This document shows, piece after piece, positions 17,441-24,799 of a stretch of DNA of 64,000 nucleotides (within the stretch, counting starts at the first letter, position 1; each line of letters starts with the position of its first letter). A model generated the notes under the pieces. It searched no databases. It had not been told where the DNA came from and saw only the letters and a program-made list of their open reading frames with translations. The translations under genes and the position numbers were made by a program. Location: positions 62,001-126,000 of the forward strand of contig JACKQC010000011.1 in assembly GCA_024233085.1 (NCBI GenBank). The letters are read 5' to 3'. Source of the DNA: Akkermansiaceae bacterium. GTDB taxonomy: Bacteria > Verrucomicrobiota > Verrucomicrobiia > Verrucomicrobiales > DEV007.

Positions 17441-17704
17441 TCAAAAGGCCGCGCGCAGCGCCCCGTCGTCCACGCCCTCGATGGCGAGCATCTTGGTGCG
17501 GTTCGAGGCGCCGCGCTCGAGGGTGACCGCGCGCTTCGGCACGCCCAGCGATTTGGCGAGGAAAGCGATCAGCGCCTGGTTGGCCTTCCCGTCCACCGGG
17601 GGCGCGGCCAGTTTCAGCCGCAGCACGGGCGGATCGTCGTCCGTCCATCCGAGGACTTCGGTCTTCTTCGCGTTCGGGGTGACCTTGACCGTCAGGCGTG
17701 ACAT
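17441..17704 (-). CDS. DUF167 / YggU family protein
   Basis: An 87-residue protein with the full family pattern: SRLTVKVTPNAKKTEVLGW at the start, then LRLKLAAPPVDGKANQALIA with the conserved PPVDGKAN core, then SNRTKMLAIEG. Structures of relatives show a small alpha/beta fold, but no biochemical role is established. The ATG at 17704 begins the first strand and the length is normal. It is part of a minus-strand group with the small proteins upstream and the SpmAB fusion downstream. Confidence 0.92.
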   Translation of the reverse strand: MSRLTVKVTPNAKKTEVLGWTDDDPPVLRLKLAAPPVDGKANQALIAFLAKSLGVPKRAVTLERGASNRTKMLAIEGVDDGALRAAF

Positions 17705-17729
17705 CTTTGGCGATTTGCGGCGGGCGTTT

Positions 17730-17864
17730 TCAGCGTCCGACGTTGATCCGGAGGTAGCGCTCGCGCATCGGTTTCGGCCAGGCGAAAAAATTCGCGGGCA
17801 GGGGAATCGAGGCGCCGGCGGGCGGGACCGGAAGCGGCGGCGAGGGGAGGGTGGTAGTTTTCAT
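17730..17864 (-). CDS. Small 44-residue hypothetical protein
   Basis: An ATG at 17864 opens MKTTTLPSPPLPVPPAGASI and ends NFFAWPKPMRERYLRINVGR before TGA. A Pro-rich start is followed by a compact aromatic/basic tail. It lies 25 bp upstream of the DUF167 start on the same strand. A longer overlapping frame (17692-17931) is less protein-like and would run into DUF167, so this frame is preferred. There is no family I recognise. The RERYLRINVGR tail suggests RNA or protein contact, but that is a guess. Confidence 0.45.
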   Translation of the reverse strand: MKTTTLPSPPLPVPPAGASIPLPANFFAWPKPMRERYLRINVGR

Positions 17865-17927
17865 CGCTCGGGAACGGACGGTGGAGGCTTGCGCTCTCTT
17901 TTTTGATCCGGACGGGAATCGTGACCG

Positions 17928-18170
17928 TCACAGGGCCGCGAGCAATTCGTCGCGGCGGCGCCGGGCGAGATTCAGGTCACGCGTTTTCAGCGAGACGCGC
18001 ACGCGCTCGGCGGTGTAGTCGGATTGGTGAACCGTGAAATGGCACCACCAGGTGCCGCGGTTGTTCCAGAGATGATGGTTCGGGTTGGCGTCGTCCACAC
18101 GGACGGCGAGCGAGGCGGCGGTCCCGCGGCTTCCGCCGGCGGACTGCTGGAGGATGTCTTCGTAGCTCAT
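17928..18170 (-). CDS. Small conserved-looking protein, integrase-arm-like
   Basis: An 80-residue product from the ATG at 18170 (MSYEDILQQSAGGSRGTAAS). The core NHHLWNNRGTWWCHFTVHQS leads into ERVRVSLKTRDLNLARRRRD. The WW-F-V then V-SLKTRD-x-x-A-R-R-R-D pattern resembles the arm-binding N-terminal domain of tyrosine recombinases, but here it stands alone without core or catalytic domains. It could bind DNA or RNA, or be a domesticated piece of an integrase. It is followed by the 44-residue gene and DUF167 on the same strand. A terminator-like hairpin lies 70 bp upstream, so it probably has its own promoter. Confidence 0.6.
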   Translation of the reverse strand: MSYEDILQQSAGGSRGTAASLAVRVDDANPNHHLWNNRGTWWCHFTVHQSDYTAERVRVSLKTRDLNLARRRRDELLAAL

Positions 18171-18242
18171 GTCTTGATACGGTTTTGGATTCTTTCGAGG
18201 TTCAAACCGCACCAGGCTTTTCGGCTTCGTGACCGGAAAAAC

Positions 18243-18294
18243 AAAAAACCGTCGCCCTGCCCGCATCGGGAGGAGCGACGGCGTGAATTTTTTT
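18243..18294. terminator. Bidirectional intrinsic terminator
   Basis: CCGTCGC (18249-18255) pairs with GCGACGG (18275-18281), with further inner pairing CCCG/CGGG. A6 precedes the stem on the + strand and a T7 run follows a few bases after it, so it can work in both directions. On the minus strand it would end the transcript of the secreted hydrolase at 18586-19680. Confidence 0.65.
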
Positions 18295-18540
18295 CGATCA
18301 CTCCGCTGGAGAATTTGCTGTTCGGGCGTGTTTCATCCCGCACATCGGAGGCTGCCGGTCTTTTGGGGTCCGTCAGCATCCAAGGCACCTTGGCTTCTCC
18401 ATCGCCAGGTTGCCGGATTCCGTCCCCGCGTCGCCGCGGCTGGGAACCACTCCTGATGCTTGCAATGACTCTAGCGGCGTATTTTCGCCCGGCAAGCGGG
18501 AGTTTTGTCATACTCGGCCGCCGAGGGCGCGCCCGCCGCG

Positions 18541-18579
18541 ACCCAACAGGGTTGGGTCGGCGACTCAACCCTGTTGGGT
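18541..18579. repeat. Dispersed CAACCCTGTTG repeat, two inverted units forming one long hairpin (site B)
   Basis: Unit ACCCAACAGGGTTGGGT is followed by CGGCG and unit ACTCAACCCTGTTGGGT in inverted order. The outer 14 bases of each side pair perfectly, and the middle GTCGGCGAC can pair further. It lies 6 bp past the hydrolase stop on its 3' side. The same hairpin, with the same GTCGGCGAC centre, recurs at 36.5 kb. Confidence 0.85.
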
Positions 18580-18585
18580 GGGACG

Positions 18586-19680
18586 CTATTTGCCGCTTTG
18601 GGTGTCGGCGTCGGTGGCCTCGAGGGCGCCGATTTTGGGCGGATTCCAGTTCGCCGGCTGCCCCTTGCGCTGCGCGGCGAGCCAGTTGAGCGCGGCTTCG
18701 TGGACGATCTCGTGGCCGCCCCGGAAAATGGTAACGCGGGTGTTGTCCCGCACCAGGCGAAACACCGGCGGCCGCTTGCCGTAAAGGGCGTCCTCGACCG
18801 GCGAGCCGACGCCCGGCGGTGGCTGTCGCGTCTCGTAAAAGGCGGCGATCGCCTCCTCGGACAGCCGGGCGTCCGCAGGCGCCACGGCATTCCACGCGCG
18901 CAGGGAGTGGGTGAAAGGCACGCTGCCCGAGCGGCCGTCGTCGAGGCCCGCCGCGAGGTCGAGCGGCACTCCGGCGGCGTTTTCCAGCCACGTCAGCGGG
19001 GAACGATGCCGGGCATCCTCGGCGCGCGCGGGGGAGGAATCGGGCGGTCCTCCGAGGGCTCGCTCGATGTCGCGGGCGTACTTGGCGCGTCCGGCGGCGG
19101 TGGTGTCGGCGTGCCAGGCCGCGATGTCGGAGATGCCGCACCAGGAGGAGATGCCGGCCCAGATCTCCGGGGCGCGCCCGGCGAGCAACTGCGTGATGTG
19201 TCCGCCCCCGGAGACGCCGACGGCGTAGATGCGGGACTCGTCCACGGCGGCGACGGATTTGGCGAACTCCACGGCGGCGCGGATGTCGGCGATCGCCAGG
19301 TCGGACCCGAGCGCCTCGGGCGCGCGGTTGGGGCCCCGGAAGTTCGGGTGGATGAAGACCCAGCCGCGATCCTGGCACCAGCGGGCGTAGAGCGCCTCGC
19401 CGCCGGCCTGCCGGTAGTCGCTCGACCAGGTGTGCAGGGCGACGAGGAGCGGGACTTTTTCGCCGCCCTTGCCGCTTTTTTCAGGTTTCCAGAACAAGGC
19501 GGGCTGCTCCGAGCGGTCGGCGGGCACGGGATAACGGATTTCCTCGACGCCGGCGGGATAGCCGCCGGCCGGCGCTGGCGGTTTTTCCTGGGCTTGTGTC
19601 ATCAACGCGGGAAGCAGGGCCAACATCGCCAGTCCAGAACCCCGGCGGCGATTTCGAAAAACGAGGCGAGAGGGTTTCAC
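18586..19680 (-). CDS. Secreted alpha/beta hydrolase (prolyl oligopeptidase/esterase type)
   Basis: A 364-residue exported hydrolase. The leader FRNRRRGSGLAMLALLPALMTQAQ starts from the GTG at 19680. The alpha/beta core has VPLLVALHTWSSDYRQAGGE, VFIHPNFRGPN (oxyanion region) and the nucleophile elbow YAVGVSGGGHITQLL with Ser in GVSGG. A His in FRGGHEIVHEAALNWLAAQ completes the likely triad; an Asp before it (VEDALYGK) is a candidate third member. This is the S9/esterase-like type often found with carbohydrate or peptide breakdown. The substrate is unknown. Repeat site B and a bidirectional terminator lie just beyond its stop. Confidence 0.85.
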   Translation of the reverse strand: MKPSRLVFRNRRRGSGLAMLALLPALMTQAQEKPPAPAGGYPAGVEEIRYPVPADRSEQPALFWKPEKSGKGGEKVPLLVALHTWSSDYRQAGGEALYARWCQDRGWVFIHPNFRGPNRAPEALGSDLAIADIRAAVEFAKSVAAVDESRIYAVGVSGGGHITQLLAGRAPEIWAGISSWCGISDIAAWHADTTAAGRAKYARDIERALGGPPDSSPARAEDARHRSPLTWLENAAGVPLDLAAGLDDGRSGSVPFTHSLRAWNAVAPADARLSEEAIAAFYETRQPPPGVGSPVEDALYGKRPPVFRLVRDNTRVTIFRGGHEIVHEAALNWLAAQRKGQPANWNPPKIGALEATDADTQSGK

Positions 19681-19753
19681 CGGGCGCTTTTGCCATGTCG
19701 CGACACGGCCGGCAAGTCCCGATGCGCGCCGGGCGCGGCGCGACGCGGGCGGG

Positions 19754-20212
19754 TCAGCTCTTCGGTTTGACGCCGAAAAAATCCTTCATCACCGCGCGAA
19801 AGACGCGCCGCTTGAATTTCGGCACCCACTTGAGCCGGAATTTCTCGGGGCGAATCCACTTCGTGCCGGAAAACTCGCGCTGGTGCCGGGTCAGGTCGAT
19901 GTCGGTCCCGTCGCCGTCGTAGGCGCACAGGAAATAGGTCTGCACCTGGCCGCAATAGAGGCCGCGCTTGAGATGACCGCCGGGGAATTTGTAGCGATAG
20001 CCGGTGCGGCAGGCGACGACGCGATAGCTCGCGGGCGCGAGTCCGATCTCCTCCTCGACCTCGCGATGGAGGGCGGCGATGAGATCCTCGCCGCGGTCGA
20101 CGCCGCCCTGCGGAAACTGCCAACTGCCGCGAAAGTCCACCCGCTCGGCGACGAGGATCTTGCCGTTCGGTCTCTGGAAGATGGCGGCGACGTTGGGCCG
20201 GTAGGTTGCCAT
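19754..20212 (-). CDS. Nudix hydrolase (RppH/Ap4A pyrophosphatase-like)
   Basis: A 152-residue cytoplasmic enzyme that cleaves a diphosphate linkage. It opens YRPNVAAIFQRPNGKILVAE, then SWQFPQGGVDRGED. The Nudix box follows as GGVDRGEDLIAALHREVEEE plus IGL, with Mg-binding Glu residues in REVEEE. The WQFPQGG motif and the later GYRYKFPGG and FSGTKWIRPEKF blocks are typical of the RppH/diadenosine-tetraphosphate branch, so 5'-end RNA pyrophosphate removal is the best guess. The ATG at 20212 is clear. The next gene is divergent. Confidence 0.92.
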   Translation of the reverse strand: MATYRPNVAAIFQRPNGKILVAERVDFRGSWQFPQGGVDRGEDLIAALHREVEEEIGLAPASYRVVACRTGYRYKFPGGHLKRGLYCGQVQTYFLCAYDGDGTDIDLTRHQREFSGTKWIRPEKFRLKWVPKFKRRVFRAVMKDFFGVKPKS

Positions 20213-20286
20213 GGCGATTTTGCCGGTGTGCTGCGAATGTTTGCGCTTCCCACGAAACGCCGGACGTGGAATGCTGTTTAGGATCG

Positions 20287-20835
20287 ATGAAAGGCATTTG
20301 CAACAGACAATTCGCGTTCGTCCGCGGCCGATGGATCGCCGCGCTGGCCTGCGCCGCGATCGTCGCGGTTTACCTCGCCGTCCACTGGTCGCCCGCCCGC
20401 GTGGTGGCCCGGAAACAGGCGGCGCTGATGACCGCGCTCGACAAGCGCGGCGACCGCCGCATGGAGCGCCTGATCGCCGAGGACTACGCCGACGACTGGG
20501 GCCTGAAGCGCGGGGACCTGGTCCGGGGATTCCTCGAACTCGGCGGGCAGTTTTTCGTCTTTCACGTCGCCCCCGACGGCGAATTCGAGCAAACCGTCGC
20601 CGACGGCCGCGCGACCGTTTCGGCGCGGCTGACGCTGAGCGGAAACGGCTCGCCGATCGCGCAGGAGATCATGCGCGTGGCCAACCGGCTCGAGGCGCCC
20701 TTCGTCTTCACCTGGGAAAAGCGCGGATTCTGGCCCGGCGACTGGCGGCTCACCCGTCTCGCCAACGAGGACGTGCCGAAATCGCTCTACGGATACCGGC
20801 CCGGCGATCTCGAGGGAATGCTGGATCGTTTTTGA
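20287..20835 (+). CDS. Hypothetical protein with one N-terminal membrane segment
   Basis: A 182-residue protein. Residues ~17-35 (WIAALACAAIVAVYLAVHW) form one membrane anchor or uncleaved signal. The rest, after ARVVARKQAALMTALDKRGD, is outside: a compact alpha/beta domain with RMERLIAEDYADDWGLKRGD and GEFEQTVADGRATVSARLTL, ending DVPKSLYGYRPGDLEGMLDRF. The layout (helices then four strands with an internal cavity pattern) resembles the SnoaL/NTF2-like fold, but the match is weak. It is divergent from the Nudix gene and 70 bp ahead of another exported hypothetical. Confidence 0.7.
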   Translation: MKGICNRQFAFVRGRWIAALACAAIVAVYLAVHWSPARVVARKQAALMTALDKRGDRRMERLIAEDYADDWGLKRGDLVRGFLELGGQFFVFHVAPDGEFEQTVADGRATVSARLTLSGNGSPIAQEIMRVANRLEAPFVFTWEKRGFWPGDWRLTRLANEDVPKSLYGYRPGDLEGMLDRF

Positions 20836-20904
20836 CAAAACCGCGCGCTCCGCGTCATGTTTCATCCCTCGCCCGATCAAACTCCCAACTCCCCCCCGCT
20901 CTCC

Positions 20905-21507
20905 ATGAAAAAATCGACCTCCCCGCTCGCCGCCTTCGTCTTTCTCGCCGCCTGCTCGCTTTTCGTTGCGGCGCCCTCCGCCCTCTCCCAGACCACGCCC
21001 GGCACCGGCGGCGGCGGAACCGGGACCGGAGGGCAGTCGGGATCCGGCGGCGCCTCCGAGGAGGACGGCATCAATGGATTCTGGGAAGTCGTGCTGCCCA
21101 CGGGGCGTTTCGTCGTGCAGCTCAACCACATCAGCTCCGTCTCCCAGCACACCTACATCATCGACGGTTCGGCGCGCGTTTTCGAGGTGACGGTGGACAC
21201 GACCGGCCCGATGACGGCGCGTTTTTACTACATCGAGCCCGTCACCGACGGCTCGCCCCTTTCGCTCGGGAAAAACACCATCGACCGCCTCCGCGAGGTG
21301 GCCGGGGAAGTCAGCAGCCGCACCGGCGGTCCGGACATGGAGACCGACGTCATCAAGCACTACCCGGACACCACCCACGCGAAAACCGCCGAATACCGGC
21401 TTCAGGTCAAAGAAAACCTGGATCGCATCTACGAGCACCTCCATCGGGTGTGGGCCGAGGAAAAGGGCCGCGGCCAGAAAAACAAGCTCACCATCCGGAA
21501 CGAGTGA
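20905..21507 (+). CDS. Exported hypothetical protein with Gly-rich linker
   Basis: A 200-residue product from the ATG at 20905. The signal peptide reads KKSTSPLAAFVFLAACSLFV and ends near SALSQ. Next comes a flexible TTPGTGGGGTGTGGQSGSGG linker, then a beta-rich domain (WEVVLPTGRFVVQLNHISSV, HTYIIDGSARVFEVTVDTTG) and a charged helical C-terminus ending KNKLTIRNE. No family is recognised. The extra frame upstream (MFHPSPDQ...) would precede the leader and is unlikely. It probably sits in the periplasm. Confidence 0.72.
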   Translation: MKKSTSPLAAFVFLAACSLFVAAPSALSQTTPGTGGGGTGTGGQSGSGGASEEDGINGFWEVVLPTGRFVVQLNHISSVSQHTYIIDGSARVFEVTVDTTGPMTARFYYIEPVTDGSPLSLGKNTIDRLREVAGEVSSRTGGPDMETDVIKHYPDTTHAKTAEYRLQVKENLDRIYEHLHRVWAEEKGRGQKNKLTIRNE

Positions 21508-21573
21508 GTCACCGGCGCGGCGGACGGCGCGCGCGGTCGCCCGGTTCACGGGCGGGATGCCCGCGCCACCTTT

Positions 21574-23121
21574 TCACTCGGCTTTCTTCGGCGCGTCGCC
21601 GCCGGGTTTCTGAAACCAGGCCGTGAGCCGGCCGGTCCGTTGCAGCGGTCCCGCCACGTGCATTCCCGCCGCGACAATGTCGGGCGTTCCGTCGTGGTTC
21701 AGGTCGCCGATGGCGCAACTGACGAGATTCGACGGGTCGTGGGCGATGGAATGGCGCGAAAACCGCTGCGTTCCATCGTTTTCGAGAAGGACGAGGCTGG
21801 GCATGTCGTATTCCGGCCAGTGGAAATTCATCGCCGAAGCGACCACGTCGAGATCGCCGTCGCCGTCCATGTCGGCGGCCTCGGCGGCGTAACAGCCCGG
21901 CAGCAGGGCGATGCGGTGAAGCGCCCAGCCCTCGATCCGGTTCTCGACCCAGGAGACACCGTGGTAGGGTTTCCATTCCGAGTTGTCGTCCATCATGTCC
22001 CCGTTGGTGTAGAGGATGTCGAGGTCGCCGTCCCGGTCGAGATCGACCAGATCGATCCCCGACGACCCGAAGGAGGGGTGTTTTGCCTGCGTGATCAGCC
22101 GGTTGCCGAACTGCCCGTTGCCCAGGTTTTCGAACAGCCCGATGGCCTCGTGCTGCTGGGTCACGAGCACGACGAAATCGGTCCGCCCGTCCCCGTTCAG
22201 GTCGCCGACCTCGACCTTCATGGGGCCGTTGATGTCGAGCACCTTGTGAAACCGGAAATTCTTCGGGTCCACCTGCTCGATCCAGGCGATGCCACCCGTC
22301 GTCCGCCAGCCGAACATCGCCAGCACGAAGTCGTAGTCCCCGTCGCCGTCGAAGTCCGCCGGCTTCACGTCGGTGATGCGCGGCATGCCCCGCGCGAGGC
22401 CGATGGGCTCGAAGGTCTGGTCGCCCCGGTTCACCAGCAGGTAAGCCTCGCCGATCAGCTCGTCATTCGGCCTCATGTAGCCCATCGAGCTGACGACAAT
22501 GTCGAGGTCGCCGTCCTTTTCGAAGTCGAACACCGCCGTGCCGCCCGGCGCGGGGATCGAGAAAATCTCCGTCTCCGTCCATTCGCCGTTCTCGTGGCGC
22601 ACCCACGAAACGGCGCCGTTGGCGTTGTCGCACGCGAGGAAATCGTCCTTCCCGTCCTGGTCGAGGTCGGTCACGTTGACGTTGGTCGCCTGGGGCCGCT
22701 CGGTTTTGGGCGGATTACCGGCCGCCACCCGCTGAAAGCGCCCGCCGATGTCGGCGAAGTCGTCCGGGATGCGCTCGAACTCGATCGGGCTGTTGTGATA
22801 ATAGAGGTTGAAGAGATCGTTGAGTTCCTCCTGCGGAGTCGGGAGGTTTTTCTCGTGCATAAAGCGCACCATCAACTCGAAGGCCTCCTGCCAGTTGGCC
22901 CGCGTCATCGAGCCCGGACGCGGCACGGGGTGACAGCCCGCGCAATGCTTCGCCGAGAGCAGGTTCAACCGTTGCGCGGCGGAGGCCGCCGCCGGAGGGG
23001 CGCCACCGGGCGGCTGCTGGGAAAACATCCCGCCCGGGACCCCCAGCATTCCCGACAGGATCAAGCCCCACACCGGCGCGCGAAGGGGACAGGCGGGAAA
23101 AAAATATCCGGAAAAAAACAC
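21574..23121 (-). CDS. Exported FG-GAP/VCBS repeat protein with N-terminal heme-type motif
   Basis: About 515 residues. A hydrophobic leader (VWGLILSGMLGVPGGMFSQQ) is followed by a single heme-type motif in LLSAKHCAGCHPVPRPGSMT. Then come about seven blades with Ca-binding loops of D-x-D-x-D-G-x-x-D type: DLDQDGKDDFLA, DFEKDGDLDIVV, DFDGDGDYDFVL, DLNGDGRTDFVV, DLDRDGDLDILY, DMDGDGDLDVVA and DLNHDGTPDIVA. This is a seven-bladed integrin-like propeller with a cytochrome-like head, a form common in Verrucomicrobiota and Planctomycetota. The role may be electron transfer coupled to binding or to an extracellular substrate. The GTG at 23121 is chosen as start; other starts up to 23211 are open. 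It follows NDH-2 by 40 bp on the same strand. Confidence 0.82.
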   Translation of the reverse strand: MFFSGYFFPACPLRAPVWGLILSGMLGVPGGMFSQQPPGGAPPAAASAAQRLNLLSAKHCAGCHPVPRPGSMTRANWQEAFELMVRFMHEKNLPTPQEELNDLFNLYYHNSPIEFERIPDDFADIGGRFQRVAAGNPPKTERPQATNVNVTDLDQDGKDDFLACDNANGAVSWVRHENGEWTETEIFSIPAPGGTAVFDFEKDGDLDIVVSSMGYMRPNDELIGEAYLLVNRGDQTFEPIGLARGMPRITDVKPADFDGDGDYDFVLAMFGWRTTGGIAWIEQVDPKNFRFHKVLDINGPMKVEVGDLNGDGRTDFVVLVTQQHEAIGLFENLGNGQFGNRLITQAKHPSFGSSGIDLVDLDRDGDLDILYTNGDMMDDNSEWKPYHGVSWVENRIEGWALHRIALLPGCYAAEAADMDGDGDLDVVASAMNFHWPEYDMPSLVLLENDGTQRFSRHSIAHDPSNLVSCAIGDLNHDGTPDIVAAGMHVAGPLQRTGRLTAWFQKPGGDAPKKAE

Positions 23122-23161
23122 GATCGATCGACGAGGTGGGAGCGGCAATATCGCCGCGAAT

Positions 23162-24457
23162 TCAACCCGCGAAACGGGAAAACGTCGCGGGGCGGCTCTC
23201 CGGCGCCACACCGGTGATGATGCGCGCCCCGCGCCGGTAGCGGAGATAGGCGTAAAACCACTGCAACAGCACGGCGAGCTTGTTTCGGAACCCCACCAGA
23301 AACAGCAGGTGGACGAACAACCACATCAGCCACGCCACGAAGCCGCGAAACCTCAGGCCCGCGCTCGCCGCCACCGCCGCCGAGCGCCCGATCGTCGCCA
23401 TGCTGCCCTTGTCAAAATAGCGAAATCCCGCCCGCTCCGGACGCCCGGCCGGCTCCTCCGGCGCCGCCAACTCCGCCCGGAGGATGCCGGCCACATGGCG
23501 GCCCATCTGGATCGCCGCCGGACACAGGCCCGGCACCCGCGTCCCGGCCGCGTCGACGCAATGCGCCACATCGCCTACCGCGAAAACCTCCGGGTGCCCC
23601 GGCAGGCTGAGGTCTTTTTCGACCATCAGGCGGCCCGCCGCGTCCGTCTCGACTCCGAGCGTCCGCGTCAGCGGCACCGCCTCGACCCCCGCCGCCCAGA
23701 CGATGTTCCCCGCCTCCAGCGTTTCGCCCGGCAATTCCACGACACCCCCGCGGACGTCCCGGACCGCGCACCCCGTCCGCACCGTGACGCCCATCGACTC
23801 GAGTTTTCGCTTGGTATAAGCCGAAAGTTCCTCGTCCATCATCGACAGCAGGCGCGGCGCCGCCTCCACCAGCACGATGCGGGCCTGGCGGGTGTCGATG
23901 CGGCGAAAATCCCGCCGCAACACGTGCCGCGCCAGCTCGGCGAAGGCGCCCGCCAGCTCCACTCCCGTCGGACCGCCCCCGACGATCACGATGGTCATGA
24001 GCCGGGCCTTTTCCGCCGGATCGTCGCAGACCTCCGCCTTCTCGAAGGCCAGCAACACCTCCCGACGGATGCGCGTGGCGTCGTCGAGTGTTTTCAGGCC
24101 GCCGGCGTGCGCCTCCCAGTCCGCGTGGCCGAAATAGCCCGTCTTCACCCCGAGCGCGAGCACGAGGTAGTCGTAGTCGAGCCGCCGGCTCCGGGTGACG
24201 ACCGCGCGCGCCGCCAAGTCGACCGACCCCACCTCGTCCATCAGCACGGAGACCTCCTCCCGGCCGGCGAAAACGCTGCGTATCGGGTGGGCGATCTCCG
24301 GCGCGGCCAGTCCGGCCGAGGCGACCTGATAGAGGAGCGGCTGGAAGAGGTGATGATTCTGGCGATCCACCAGAGCGATGGCCGCGGGCGCGCCCCGCAG
24401 GGCCTTGCAACATTCGAGGCCGGCGAAACCGGCGCCGAGGATGACGATTTTTTTCAT
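23162..24457 (-). CDS. ndh: Type II NADH dehydrogenase (NDH-2)
   Basis: A 431-residue flavoprotein that oxidises NADH and reduces quinone without pumping protons. The FAD site is at the start: KKIVILGAGFAGLECCKAL. Then come NHHLFQPLLYQVASAGLAAP, typical of NDH-2, the NADH-binding TIVIVGGGPTGVELAGAFAE near residue 165 and the second FAD block EVFAVGDVAHCVD. The C-terminal hydrophobic part (FRGFVAWLMWLFVHLLFLVG, then WFYAYLRYRRGARI) attaches it to the membrane. The ATG at 24457 opens the FAD fold; upstream TTG/ATG frames only add repeat sequence. Repeat site C lies in the divergent gap before the epimerase gene. Confidence 0.93.
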   Translation of the reverse strand: MKKIVILGAGFAGLECCKALRGAPAAIALVDRQNHHLFQPLLYQVASAGLAAPEIAHPIRSVFAGREEVSVLMDEVGSVDLAARAVVTRSRRLDYDYLVLALGVKTGYFGHADWEAHAGGLKTLDDATRIRREVLLAFEKAEVCDDPAEKARLMTIVIVGGGPTGVELAGAFAELARHVLRRDFRRIDTRQARIVLVEAAPRLLSMMDEELSAYTKRKLESMGVTVRTGCAVRDVRGGVVELPGETLEAGNIVWAAGVEAVPLTRTLGVETDAAGRLMVEKDLSLPGHPEVFAVGDVAHCVDAAGTRVPGLCPAAIQMGRHVAGILRAELAAPEEPAGRPERAGFRYFDKGSMATIGRSAAVAASAGLRFRGFVAWLMWLFVHLLFLVGFRNKLAVLLQWFYAYLRYRRGARIITGVAPESRPATFSRFAG

Positions 24458-24516
24458 GACGAGAACGATTTTGGAGGATGAAACGGATTGAAGCGGAGCG
24501 GAATTCGGGAAAAGGG

Positions 24517-24579
24517 ACCCAACCCTGTTGGGTGGAGGACTCAACCCTGTTGAGTCGGGGACCGAACCCTGTTGGATCC
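24517..24579. repeat. Dispersed CAACCCTGTTG repeat, three direct units (site C)
   Basis: Units: ACCCAACCCTGTTGGGT (24517-24533), GACTCAACCCTGTTGAGTC (around 24539-24557) and GAACCCTGTTGGATCC (24564-24579). The first two are perfect 7-8 bp palindromes around CCT and differ by a paired C-G to T-A change. The site lies in the divergent gap between NDH-2 (start 24457) and the epimerase (start 24800). Confidence 0.88.
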
Positions 24580-24799
24580 GGGACCGAAAACCGCGGAAGA
24601 GAAACGAAAACGCGGCGGGTCAGCGGCGGGATCGAGATCGGGATCGCGCCCTGGAAGCGATGGAGCAAACCGGCTGGAGAAGCGGTATCATGCCTTCACC
24701 CCGAGATTACGCCGAAAACGAAAAAAGGGAAACGCCTTGCCGAAACGATTTCGATTTGGTTTTCTACCGCCCTTCACCTCAATCGACCCAAAAATTCCC

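Noticed and set aside
15953..17701. 582-codon + strand open frame opposite the SpmAB and DUF167 genes
   Set aside because: It is a low-complexity His/Arg/Gln-rich shadow of two clear families on the minus strand, caused by high GC.
17692..17931. 79-codon frame overlapping the previous stop as GTGA
   Set aside because: The overlap looks like coupling, but the protein is low-complexity and runs into DUF167; a 44-codon frame in another register has a better start and a compact conserved-looking tail.
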